Assembly (NCBI RefSeq): GCF_001507645.1
Contig: NZ_CP013909.1
Coordinates: 3,410,001-3,474,000 of the forward strand
DNA length: 64,000 nucleotides
Reading direction: 5' to 3'
Origin: Hymenobacter sedentarius
Lineage (GTDB): Bacteria; Bacteroidota; Bacteroidia; Cytophagales; Hymenobacteraceae
A program made the translations under genes and the position numbers. This document shows, in pieces, positions 25,490-34,600 of this stretch; positions within the stretch are counted from its first letter, which is position 1; every line of letters begins with the position of its first letter. The notes beneath the pieces are model-generated. The model did not search any database. It was not told the DNA's origin and saw nothing but the letters and a program-made list of their open reading frames with translations.

Positions 25490-26005
25490 CTAGTGATGGT
25501 GGCCGCCTTCGCCGTGCACGTGGCCGTGGGCCAGCTCCTCGGCGGTGGCATCGCGCACGTCCTGCACCTTGCCGGCAAAGTGCATCACCATGCCCGCGAG
25601 CGGGTGGTTGAAGTCCATTTGCACGCCCGAATCGCCGATGCTGACCACTTTGGCCTGCATGTGGTTGCCTTCGTTGTCGGCCATGGGCAGAAAATTGCCG
25701 ATTTGCAGCATCTCGTCGTCGAGCTTGCCGTCAATCATGAAGACATCCTTGGGGATTTCCACCAGCGCCTGCTCGTCGTAGTCGCCGTAGGCCTGGTCGG
25801 GGGTTAGGCTAAACTGGAAGGAGTCGCCGGGGTTTTTGCCGTTGAGCTGGGATTCAAATTCCTCGGGCAGGCCGCTGTGGCCAAAGAGAAAGACCATGGG
25901 CGCATCGGCTTCGGCTGATTCAACCAACACTTTTTCCTGGTTTTCGTCGGTCACGCTGAGGTCGTAGGTGATGGTGACGACTTTGTTGTCGCTGATTGCA
26001 GCCAT
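25490..26005 (-). CDS. FKBP-type peptidyl-prolyl isomerase, SlyD-like
   Basis: A 171-aa cytoplasmic prolyl isomerase and chaperone. It begins MAAISDNKVVTITYDLSVTDE. The FKBP domain is interrupted by the insert-in-flap region typical of SlyD (FSLTPDQAYGDYDEQAL ... MQAKVVSIGD) and closes with FNHPLAGMVMHFAGKVQDVRDAT. The C-terminal tail HGHVHGEGGHHH is His-rich, as in SlyD proteins that bind nickel. The frame is open upstream to 26098, but the domain starts at this ATG. It has its own terminator. Confidence 0.93.
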   Translation of the reverse strand: MAAISDNKVVTITYDLSVTDENQEKVLVESAEADAPMVFLFGHSGLPEEFESQLNGKNPGDSFQFSLTPDQAYGDYDEQALVEIPKDVFMIDGKLDDEMLQIGNFLPMADNEGNHMQAKVVSIGDSGVQMDFNHPLAGMVMHFAGKVQDVRDATAEELAHGHVHGEGGHHH

Positions 26006-26200
26006 AAAGTAGGTGCGGCCGGCAGAGCCGGTCTTGGGAATGGGAGGTAAGATAAATTTCAGGCAAGGTAAGTACGTAAATTCAGGGGCAAGGGCCAACC
26101 GCGGGGCTGCTTTTCCCGTGACTATAGGCCATTAAGGGTAACACTCTCTCATACAAAGGGTTTTGATGAAAGCGAAGGGAATCCGAGACCGGTGGCGGTA

Positions 26201-26208
26201 TACATTTG
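26201..26208 (+). promoter_or_regulatory. Candidate -7 promoter box of the broken porin
   Basis: TACATTTG matches TAnnTTTG and lies 81 bases before the porin ATG. No clear -33 box is seen. Confidence 0.35.
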
Positions 26209-26289
26209 CAAAGGGTTAACGTTGGCGTAACACAGGGCACATCTGGAAGACACATGAAACGCGTCACTTTGTGCCAGCATTACGATTTC

Positions 26290-27498
26290 ATGAAGAGAAT
26301 ATTAACCGCGCTCCTGCTTCTGGCTGCTGGACACGTGCACAGCCAAGTACCCGATTCAACCGCTCCGGCTCCTCCGGTCGCCAAAAAGTGGTTTGAAACC
26401 TTCGCCATTCGGGGCTATGTGCAGGCGCGCTACAACCGCCTGCTCGAAACCAATCCGGACCTGAACTGCGAGCAGTGTGACCGGTCGTGGGGACGAAACG
26501 GCGGGATTTCGCTGCGGCGGGTGCGCATTGTTTTCTTCGGGCAGCTGCACGAACGGGTATATTTCTACATACAGCCCGACTTTGCCAGTGCACCCAGCGG
26601 CAGCACGTCGCTGCAATTCGGGCAACTCCGCGACGCCTACTTCGACTTGGGCCTGGACAAAGCCAGCCAGTTTCGCATCCGGCTGGGGCAAAGCAAAGTC
26701 CCGTTTGGCTTCGAAAACATGCAGTCGAGCCAAAACCGCCTGCCCCTCGACCGCGCCGACGCCCTCAACAGCGCCCTATCCAACGAACGGGACCTGGGCG
26801 CCTTCTTCTATTGGGCCCCCACGGCCGTGCGCCAGCGCTTGGCCATGCTGGTAAAATAAGGCCTGAAGGGCTCTGGCGACTACGGCGTGGTGGGCTTCGG
26901 CGTCTTCAACGGCCAAACCGCTAACCGGCCCGAACTCAACAACCAGCAACACGTGGTGGCCCGCGTGACGTATCCGGTGGCCTTGGGCAAGCACATCATC
27001 GAGCCGGGCCTGCAGGCCTATTCGGGCAACTACGTGATGCCGTCTGACCTGCTGTCGGCCGGCGTCAAGACCAGTGCCGACCGGAGCTACCGCGACCAGC
27101 GCGTGGCGGCCACGGTGGTGCTGTACCCGCAGCCGTTTGGCGTGCAGGCCGAGTACAACATCGGTCGGGGCCCCGAGTTCAACCCCCACACCAACACCAT
27201 TGAGACCAAGTCCCTGACCGGCGGCTACGTGCTGCTCAACTACCGGCTGCGCTACGGTCACCAGCAGCTCTACCCTTTTTTGAGGGCACAGTACTACGAC
27301 GGCGGCAAAAAGCACGAGCGCGACGCCCGCAGCTACACCGTGCGCGAGGCCGAACTTGGGCTGGAATGGCAGCCCATGAGCAGCTTCGAACTGGTGACCA
27401 TGTACACGCTGTCGTCCCGCCGGTATGAGGATTTTCAGAAGCCCGACAACAAGCAACGCGGCGGCCTCTTGCGGCTGCAAGCCCAAATTAACTTTTAG
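26290..27498 (+). pseudogene. OprO/OprP-like porin interrupted by one in-frame stop
   Basis: One continuous frame of about 402 codons encodes a phosphate-selective-porin-like outer membrane protein. It has a signal peptide (MKRILTALLLLAAG), then FAIRGYVQARYNRL, GGISLRRVRIVFFGQLHERVYFYIQPDF, and FRIRLGQSKVPFGFENMQSSQNRLPLDR. After LAMLVK a TAA codon at 26857-26859 interrupts it. Translation then continues in the same frame with GLKGSGDYGVVGFGVFNGQ, the expected next block of the family. There is no frameshift. It is either a recent nonsense mutation or a sequencing error. The second half alone (26887 onward) could not form a working exported porin. Confidence 0.88.
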
Positions 27499-27516
27499 CC
27501 CAACTCGGGCCGGCAC

Positions 27517-27555
27517 AAACCAAAAGAGCCTGCGATAAGCAGGCTCTTTTGGTTT
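27517..27555. terminator. Bidirectional terminator
   Basis: A 17-bp perfect stem (AAACCAAAAGAGCCTGC / GCAGGCTCTTTTGGTTT) has a GATAA loop. It lies between the convergent porin pseudogene and the helicase gene. Confidence 0.92.
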
Positions 27556-27603
27556 AGAAATATCAGCAGTTTCTAGCGAATCCGACTCTCGCCGGCAGCG
27601 CGG

Positions 27604-29592
27604 TTAATCCTGCAATTCCCAAGCTGTGCGGTAGCCGCCAATGCGCTCCACATATTCCAGCAGGCTCTTGAAAAACGGGTTCGAGCTCAGCGTCGACGAG
27701 TCGCCCACGAGCAGCAGTTTGCGGCGGGCGCGGGTCATGCCCACGTTCATGCGGCGGATGTCGGAGAGGAAGCCGATTTCGCCGTGGTTGTTGCTGCGGG
27801 TAAGGCTGATGGCGATGATGTCGCGCTCCTGGCCCTGGAACGAATCCACGGTGCCCACGCTCAGCATGCGGTGGGCCATGAGGCCGTTGAGCTCGTCGTT
27901 TTCCTCGATGGCGTCCTTCAAATAGTTGATTTGGGCGCGATAGGGGGCAATGACGCCGATGGTGAGTAAGTCTTCCTCGTGGTCGGCCTGGTCGTAGGGC
28001 TCCAGCAGTTGGGCCAGGCGCTTGAGCAGCAGGTCGGCTTCCTCGGGGTTGGCGGTGGAGCGGCTTTCGGGGATGGTGATTTCCTGGAAGCCAAAGCCGG
28101 CCGTGTCGAGAAACTCCACGGGCAGATCGGGAGCGAAGCGTAGGTCGTAGTCGGGCAGGTCGGCGTGGCGCACGGTGGCGTGGGCTTCCAGTTGGCCTTC
28201 GTAGAACTGCTCGGAGCTGAACTCCATGATTTGCTCGTGCATGCGGTACTGCACCGTAAGCATGCGGGCCGTTTCGGGCTGGCGCTTGATGCACTTCTCA
28301 AACAGCGTTTCGCGCAGGCCGTCGCGGGCCGCTTTTTCGCTTTTCACGGTGGGCGGCAGCTGGTGGTGGTCGCCGGCGAGCACCACGCGCTTGGCCTTGG
28401 CAATCGGAATCCAGCAGCCCGGCTCCAGGGCCTGGGCCGCCTCGTCGATGAACACCGTTTCGTAGGTCAGGTGGCGGATGTTGCGGTTGCTGGCGCCCAC
28501 CAGTGTGCACGTTATCACCTGCACCTGCTCGAGCAAATCTTCGGTAATGTAGCGCTCCAGGTCGTCGGCTTGCTGGAATAACATACGCGCTTCTTCCTTA
28601 AGATGCTTGCGCTGCTGCTGCTCTTCGTAGCCGAAGTTGCGCACGTACTTGCCGGCCATTTCGCGGTACTGGTCGGCCGTTTGGCGCATCGAGCGCATCT
28701 CGTTGTAGCTCTTGTGGGCCATCACCTGGGCATCCAGGGTGTGCTCCAGCAAGAGGTCTGACACCCGGCTGGGGTTGCCCATGCGGATGACGTTGACGCC
28801 GCGCTCGGCCAGCTTTTCGGTGAGCAAGTCCACGGCCGTGTTGCTGGGCGCGCACACCAGCACGCGCCGCTCGCGCCGGATGGTCTCCAGAATCACCTGC
28901 ACCAGCGTGGTGGTCTTGCCCGTGCCGGGAGGGCCGTGGATAATGGCCACGTCCTGGGCTGCCATCACGTGGCGCACGGCGGCCAGCTGCGAGTCGTTGA
29001 GCGGACTGGGGTAGAACAAATCGGAAGCTTTTTCCTCGCGGAAACGGGCTTCCTTGGCGCCTAGCAGCACGTCGCGCAGCTCGGCCAGGCGGTCGCCGTA
29101 GGCACCCATTACCTTGCCTAGGGCATAGTCCATCTCACGGTAGCTGACTTCGTCAAACGTGAGGTCGATGCCCAATTTGCCGCCGTCGAGCACCCAGTCG
29201 GGCAGGTCTTCTTTGGTGGTGGCCAGCAGCAGCTTGTTGCGCCGCACGCTGGTAATCACGCCGCTCAGCGTGGGCCGGTCGGTGGCCGAGCGGCCGGGCA
29301 CGTTACCAAACAGCGAGGCATTTTTGCCCACCTGAAACAAGTGTAGGCCCTGCTGGCCGGCGGGGCGCTCGAGTTCCAGCAACACTTTGCCGCCAAAGCC
29401 GATGTCCTCCTTCGTAACGGTAACTGGGTACCAGGTCAGGCCGCGCTGTTGGCGCTCGGCAATACTGGCCTTGGCGTTTTTAATCTTGAATTGCTCCAGG
29501 TCTTCCTTTTGCTCCAGCTGCATGAGGGCCTGGGTGTGGCGCAGCTCTTTTTCGAGGGCGTAAGGGTCGGTGGGGATGAATACTTCTGACAA
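27604..29592 (-). CDS. SF1B DNA/RNA helicase (IGHMBP2/UPF1-like)
   Basis: A 662-aa superfamily 1 helicase. An N-terminal OB-like region (about residues 1-200) precedes the ATPase core: Walker A GPPGTGKTTTLVQ, motif Ia VLVCAPSNTAVDLL, DEAA motif VFIDEAAQALEPGCW, motif III AGDHHQLPPTVKS, QYRMHEQIMEFSS, motif V VGTVDSFQGQERDIIAISLTRSN and motif VI GMTRARRKLLLVGD. This is the 'AAA domain-containing protein' of the SMUBP-2 type found widely in Bacteroidota, presumably for nucleic acid repair or RNA handling. It is complete. It lies 6 kb from a second, Dna2-like helicase. Confidence 0.93.
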   Translation of the reverse strand: MSEVFIPTDPYALEKELRHTQALMQLEQKEDLEQFKIKNAKASIAERQQRGLTWYPVTVTKEDIGFGGKVLLELERPAGQQGLHLFQVGKNASLFGNVPGRSATDRPTLSGVITSVRRNKLLLATTKEDLPDWVLDGGKLGIDLTFDEVSYREMDYALGKVMGAYGDRLAELRDVLLGAKEARFREEKASDLFYPSPLNDSQLAAVRHVMAAQDVAIIHGPPGTGKTTTLVQVILETIRRERRVLVCAPSNTAVDLLTEKLAERGVNVIRMGNPSRVSDLLLEHTLDAQVMAHKSYNEMRSMRQTADQYREMAGKYVRNFGYEEQQQRKHLKEEARMLFQQADDLERYITEDLLEQVQVITCTLVGASNRNIRHLTYETVFIDEAAQALEPGCWIPIAKAKRVVLAGDHHQLPPTVKSEKAARDGLRETLFEKCIKRQPETARMLTVQYRMHEQIMEFSSEQFYEGQLEAHATVRHADLPDYDLRFAPDLPVEFLDTAGFGFQEITIPESRSTANPEEADLLLKRLAQLLEPYDQADHEEDLLTIGVIAPYRAQINYLKDAIEENDELNGLMAHRMLSVGTVDSFQGQERDIIAISLTRSNNHGEIGFLSDIRRMNVGMTRARRKLLLVGDSSTLSSNPFFKSLLEYVERIGGYRTAWELQD

Positions 29593-29675
29593 AAGAATAC
29601 GGATTGATTTCGTTGACTAGCTAACAACGAAAACGGGAAATGAGTGGCCGAAAACCGGAAAAACTGAAGTGAAAA

Positions 29676-29969
29676 TCAGCCCAATTCGCTGTCTTCGCCG
29701 CTGCTTGGTTTTCCGGATTCGTAATGATAATGCTCCTGCTTTGCAGCCGTAAAGCGTTGAATAAAGCCGGGCTCGAACTGTTCCGGCTTGTGGGGTTCGA
29801 AGCGCTTTTCCTCAATGGCCCAGTCGTAAACACTGATACCGACCGGGTATTTGGTGAGAGTGCCCGACAGCCGATAGTTGGCAATGAATTCTTCGGCCTC
29901 CTCCCGGAAAGTGAAAATGCCACTGGTCATCCGGCCGCCCGTGCCATGAAATACCCAAACCTCTTTCAT
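29676..29969 (-). CDS. Small DUF7710-like protein
   Basis: A 97-aa cytoplasmic protein. The N-terminal 70 residues (KEVWVFHGTGGRMTSGIFTF, then AEEFIANYRLSGTLTKYPVGISVYDWAI) fit a compact domain that I recall as DUF7710: 'vWvFhG ... SGvF ... LsGtLT.YP ... YDWAi'. The function is unknown. It lies 83 bases upstream of the helicase gene on the same strand and could share its transcript. Confidence 0.65.
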   Translation of the reverse strand: MKEVWVFHGTGGRMTSGIFTFREEAEEFIANYRLSGTLTKYPVGISVYDWAIEEKRFEPHKPEQFEPGFIQRFTAAKQEHYHYESGKPSSGEDSELG

Positions 29970-30062
29970 TCAGTGGGCCTTAACAAGATTTAGAAAAGTT
30001 GAGCCACCGCCCAATGGCCATGCGTGAATAACACTCGCCGCGAAACAGCGGCTGCATGTAGT

Positions 30063-30422
30063 TTACGCAAAAAAGTCGTCCGGGTCGGCTTGGCTCAGGT
30101 ACTTCTGTAAGAGGGGCAGCGTGCCAAAAAACGGCAGCACGCACGCCAAAAACCGCTCGGCCACGGCCTGATTGGGAGCATAGGCCACGAATGTGTGGCC
30201 GCCTTCTTCAAACTCAAGCTCCTCGAGCAGCTCGGGTTGATGCTCTTCAATAATGGTTTCGATGTGCTCCACCCAGGACTCGGCCGTGCCGCCAAAGCCG
30301 TAGTTTTGAAATAGCACATAATACTCTTCGAGCCCGCCCACATCGGCAAAAATGGCCAACCGGCGCTCGGGCAAAGTAGGGGACGGTAGCGGGGCTACCT
30401 GGAACGGAAAAGGGGAGGCCAT
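30063..30422 (-). CDS. Imm51-like small protein
   Basis: A 119-aa acidic protein. FQNYGFGGTAESWVEHIETIIEEHQPELLEELEFEEGGHTFVAYAPNQAVAERF matches the pattern I know for the Imm51 immunity-protein domain ('Gy.GnG.sWe.ia..ll.e..Pel...i.FD.Eag.F.ays'). Imm51 proteins neutralise polymorphic toxins. No toxin gene is adjacent, so if the assignment is right it is an orphan or has a housekeeping use. It follows the coiled-coil membrane protein gene on the same strand, 15 bases apart. Confidence 0.55.
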   Translation of the reverse strand: MASPFPFQVAPLPSPTLPERRLAIFADVGGLEEYYVLFQNYGFGGTAESWVEHIETIIEEHQPELLEELEFEEGGHTFVAYAPNQAVAERFLACVLPFFGTLPLLQKYLSQADPDDFFA

Positions 30423-30437
30423 GCGGTGAAATTACGG

Positions 30438-31073
30438 CTACTTCTTGCGCCACAGGGCCACCATGAGGCCGATGCTGAGCACGGTGAGAAAGGCTATGAG
30501 GGCATCGCGGACAAATTGGCCCTCTTTTACGTCGGCTACTTCGGCTTGCAGGTCGCGCTGCTTGGCCAGCTGCTGCTTTTCGCGCTGGCGCACGTTTTCT
30601 ATCTCATTTTGCAACTCGGAGAGGCGCTGGGCAGTGAGGTTGCGGTCGTCGCGGCCGGTGCTTTCCAGCGTGGTAGTGGTGGCCGCCAACCGCACCGACG
30701 TTGTCTGGGCTTTGCGGGCAGTTTGGTTGAGCACGTCCACAATTTGCTGGTCTTTGTCCACGATGCCTTGCAGGGCGTCGACTACCTCTTGTAGGTCCTT
30801 CTTGGAAGGCTTGTTGCCGAACAGGCTGTGGCGCTGGGCGCTGGCCACGGCGTAGCGGCGCGTGAGCACGCCCCGCTCGCGCAGCAGCCGGGGCAGCGGG
30901 CTGTCGGGCGTCACCACATCGGCCTGCCCCAAAGCCGGCGAAAGCGTGAAGCCACTGAGGGCGCTGAGCAAGCTAAGCACAAGAAAAAAGCGGCTTTTGG
31001 GCTGTGGCGGCGTTCTTTGCACCCTCGAGGAAGCGGTAGGTGGGGAGGCAATAATCAGCAACTTATTGGTCAT
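30438..31073 (-). CDS. Membrane-anchored coiled-coil protein, unknown function
   Basis: About 211 aa. An N-terminal hydrophobic signal or anchor (SRFFLVLSLLSALSGFTL) is followed by a soluble region. That region has a long heptad-like stretch from about residue 110 to 180 (TAQRLSELQNEIENVRQREKQQLAKQRDLQ). One C-terminal transmembrane helix (ALIAFLTVLSIGLMVAL) ends in WRKK. I do not recognise a family. The chosen ATG overlaps the ATG of the divergent lipoprotein gene by two bases. A GTG-started extension to 31202 exists but looks unlikely. Confidence 0.6.
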   Translation of the reverse strand: MTNKLLIIASPPTASSRVQRTPPQPKSRFFLVLSLLSALSGFTLSPALGQADVVTPDSPLPRLLRERGVLTRRYAVASAQRHSLFGNKPSKKDLQEVVDALQGIVDKDQQIVDVLNQTARKAQTTSVRLAATTTTLESTGRDDRNLTAQRLSELQNEIENVRQREKQQLAKQRDLQAEVADVKEGQFVRDALIAFLTVLSIGLMVALWRKK

Positions 31074-31542
31074 GAGAAATAATACGTGGGTCCTTTGGGG
31101 AATAGTTGGGCTGCTTGTGGCCGGGTGCAGCACCAGCCGCAAAGCTCCGGCTTTATATGGTACGGCGCCAATGCCCGGCGGAAATAACGAAAATGCCAGC
31201 ACTACGGTGCTTCCCTTCGTGGTGCGCGACGTGAGCTAGGACGAAACCTACGGCTACACCGCCCAAAACCCGGTGCGCGTGGGCGGCGGCCGCACGGCCG
31301 GCGCGCGCAACCAGCTGCGCTACCTTAATGCTCTGAAAGGCCCCCAAGGCCAAGCAGTTGCCTACGAGCGCCAAGCCAGCTGCTGTCCCTTCAAAACCCG
31401 CCGCGGCGTGGCCGATAATACCGGCATGCTGGACGTGTACACCGTGACCTGGGAGGGCAAAGCCACGCCCGTCACGCTCTACCTCAACATGTACCGGGGC
31501 GGCAAGCTGATGGCCCCAATTGGCTTCACCGGCGCCCGCTAG
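31072..31542 (+). pseudogene. Lipoprotein gene interrupted by one in-frame stop
   Basis: The frame encodes MRNNTWVLWGIVGLLVAGC, a clear lipoprotein signal. After LPFVVRDVS comes a TAG at 31237-31239. It continues in frame with DETYGYTAQNPVRVGGG, RNQLRYLNALKGPQG, SCCPF, LDVYTVTWEG and LYLNMYRGG up to a normal stop. The second part is the conserved core of a Bacteroidota lipoprotein family that is sometimes misnamed as an aldolase in databases; no function is known. Reading through the stop restores a full-length protein of about 156 aa. It is a nonsense mutation or a sequence error. Confidence 0.82.
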
Positions 31543-31615
31543 CCGCGCCTGAGCTGATAATTGGTGCCGCCGAATCCATTACTTTTATAGATACTGCTGC
31601 TGATTTTCTACCCCG

Positions 31616-34600
31616 ATGCCCACCCGTTACCATCCTCGCCTCGCGGCCCTGGCCGCCGATGCGGCCGCCGCGCCTGCCGACCAACTGCCCAAGCTGCGCA
31701 AGCTGCTCGAAGCAGTGCTGCGCGACGAGTGCCAGCGGCAGGAGGCACCCTTTGTCAACCTGAGCCAGGCCATTGGGCTGGTGGCCTACGAGCGGAACCT
31801 GCCGGCAGCGCTGCGCCAGCAGCTGCAGGCCCTGCGCCTCTCCGCCAACCTGGTGGTGCACGAAAGCTATGCCGGCACGCCCGCCGAAGTGGCAAGCGGA
31901 TTTGCGGCCATTGCCGCCCTGGTGCTTTACCTCACCGGCGCCCCCTACCTGGGCCCCACGCCACCCAAAGCCCCAGTCCAACCCGAAAATGGAGCTGCAG
32001 AAACCGAAGCAGCCCCAGCTAAAAACTTCGTTCCAGATGCGAGCTCAGCCTCTGCGGCGTGGCGGGTGAACGTGCTGCACGCCAACGAAGCCACCGGCGA
32101 GCTGACCGTGGAAATGGCTGCCCCAGCCGATGGCCGCCCTGCTGGCCCATTCCGCCTGGTGCTGCCCGAGGCCTACGAAAACGTGCTGTCGCTGGCCGCA
32201 GCCCTGCATCCTACGCTGCACCTCATTGGCCCGGTGCTGCTGCCCGATGGCAGCGTACGCGCCCGCCGCGTGGTGCTTGAGCCCGACTACCTGGTGAGCG
32301 TGACCACCGTAGCCGAGTGCGCTCAGCGAGACGGCACCATCCCGGAATGGGCGCTGCTCAACGCATTTCTGCCCGACGAAACCTCGCGCCCGCTGGTGCT
32401 CGGAAACCTGGTCAACTTGCTGCTGGATGAGGAGGTGAGCCACGCCGCCCGGCAAGCCGAAAAAGCCTCCCTAAATCAGGTGCTCTCGAAGAATCTGGTG
32501 CCAGCAGGTGAAAATGAAGCGTCGGATGCCGCGCCAGCCGATGCCGGTGCGGAGGCTGATGAGCCCGAATTCAACCTGGATAAATTTCTGAAGCAGCGCT
32601 TGTTCCGTACGTCGCCCTTGTCGCTGAGCACGCTGGCCGAGTTCCAGACCCGTACCGGCGTGCCGGAGCTGCTCAACGACTTGCGCCGCCACCACCGCAC
32701 CCTGCGCGAAACCCGCGCACAGGGCTTTGTGGCCCAGAGCCGCACCGGCTACCAGCAGGAGCCCCTGCGCCTGGCCGACTGCTTCCTGGAGCCCACCTTC
32801 CTGTCGGCTACCTACGGCCTGCAGGGCCGGCTCGACTTGCTGCACGAAAGCACCACTGGCTACGACTTAGTGGAGCTGAAAAGCTCGACGAAAGTGCCCT
32901 ACGCCGAGCCATGGAGCAACCACGCGGCCCAGGCCCAGCTCTACCGCCTCTTGCTCGAGTCGGTGTTTGGGGCCGATGGCGAAACCGCCGGCCGAGGCCG
33001 CACCAGCATCCTGTACTCCAACGCCGCCAGCGGGCAGCCTGCCGTGCGCCGCGTCGACCAGGACCAGGACATGATTGACCGCCTGCTTTCGGCCCGCAAC
33101 CAGCTGGTGGGCACCGAACTGCAGCTGGCCCGCGCCACTGGTCCGAGCCAAACGGCCCACCTGCTAGCCCCCGTGCTGCAGCCCAACCTGATGGCCCTGC
33201 CATCTTTCGGCAAGGCGAAGGCTGAAAAAGTGGCCAACGCCTGGGCCGCAGCCGACCCCGTGGAGCGTGCCTATTGCCTGGAGCTGGCCCGCTTTACGGC
33301 CCGGGAAATGCGCCTGACGCTCCTCGGCGACGAGGCCCGCCCCGGCGATGCTGGCGGTCAGGCCGGCTTGTGGCTGCTGCCCCAGGCCCGCAAGCACCAG
33401 AACTTTAGCCTGCTCGACGATTTGGTGCTGCTCGAAGACCACAGCAACGCCGACGACGGAGCCCGCGACGGCCTAGGCCCGCACCTGATTTTTCAGCGCC
33501 CAGCCGATGGGCGGGAAGTGAACTTCCGGGCCGGCGATACGCTCATTCTATACCCAAGACGTAAAGTAGGGGCGGAGCTTGTCCCCGCCCGGACGTTGGA
33601 GCAAGCCGCTGAGTTTGCTGCTGACCAGAGCAGTTCGGCAACGACGGGCGGGGACAAGCCCTACCAGGTACGACCCCGCCCCTACGACACGCTGCCATTA
33701 TCCGTGCTGGATGCCCAGGTAGTGAAAGTGGTGCTGGCCGAAGACCTCGGCGCCAATGGCCAGGTGGTGCTCAGCGTGCGCAACCGCCGCATGGCGCCGC
33801 GCTACCTGCTGGGCCATTCGCACTGGGCGCTGGAGCCCGATACCTACGATACATTCCGCCGCGAGTGGGCCGGGTTGTCGTCTTTTCTGTGCCTGGCACC
33901 GGAGCGCCGCCGGCGCCTGCTGGCCCGCACCGGCCCGCGCGAGCCGGAAGGCTGGGCGCCCACGGCAGGCCCGGCTACAACGGCCACCGAAGTGGTGGCC
34001 CGCGCCCTGGCGGCCCCCGATTGGTTTGTGCTTTGTGGCCCGCCCGGCACCGGCAAGACCCGCGCAGTGCTGCGGGAACTGGCCGTGAGCCTCTACAAGC
34101 AGGACAAGCAGGTGCTGCTGGCCGCGTACACCAACCGCGCTGTGGACGAAATCTGCGAACAGCTGGTGCAAGCCGGGCTGCCCTTCATTCGGGTGGGCTC
34201 GCGGCTGGGTACGGCGCCCGTCTACCGGCCGTATCTGCTCGATAACATGCTGCGCGACTGCACCAACCGGCAGGCCGTGCGCGACCGGCTTAGCACTTGC
34301 CCGTTTTACGTAGGCACGGTGGCCAGCCTGTTGGGCAAGCCGGAGCTGTTCATGATTAAGCAGTTTGACCTCGCTGTGGTGGACGAGGCCAGCCAGGTAC
34401 TGGAGTCGCCCATGCTGGCCCTGCTAGCCAAAGTGCGCAAGTTCATCCTCATCGGCGACCACCGCCAGCTGCCCGCCGTGGTGGCGCAGGAGCCCGAAAC
34501 CAGTGCGGTAGCTCCCGAAGTGGCCGAATTGCTGCGCGAGGAGCTGGGCCTCACCAACCTGCGCAACTCCTACTTCGAGCGCCTTTTCCGCCGTGCCGTA

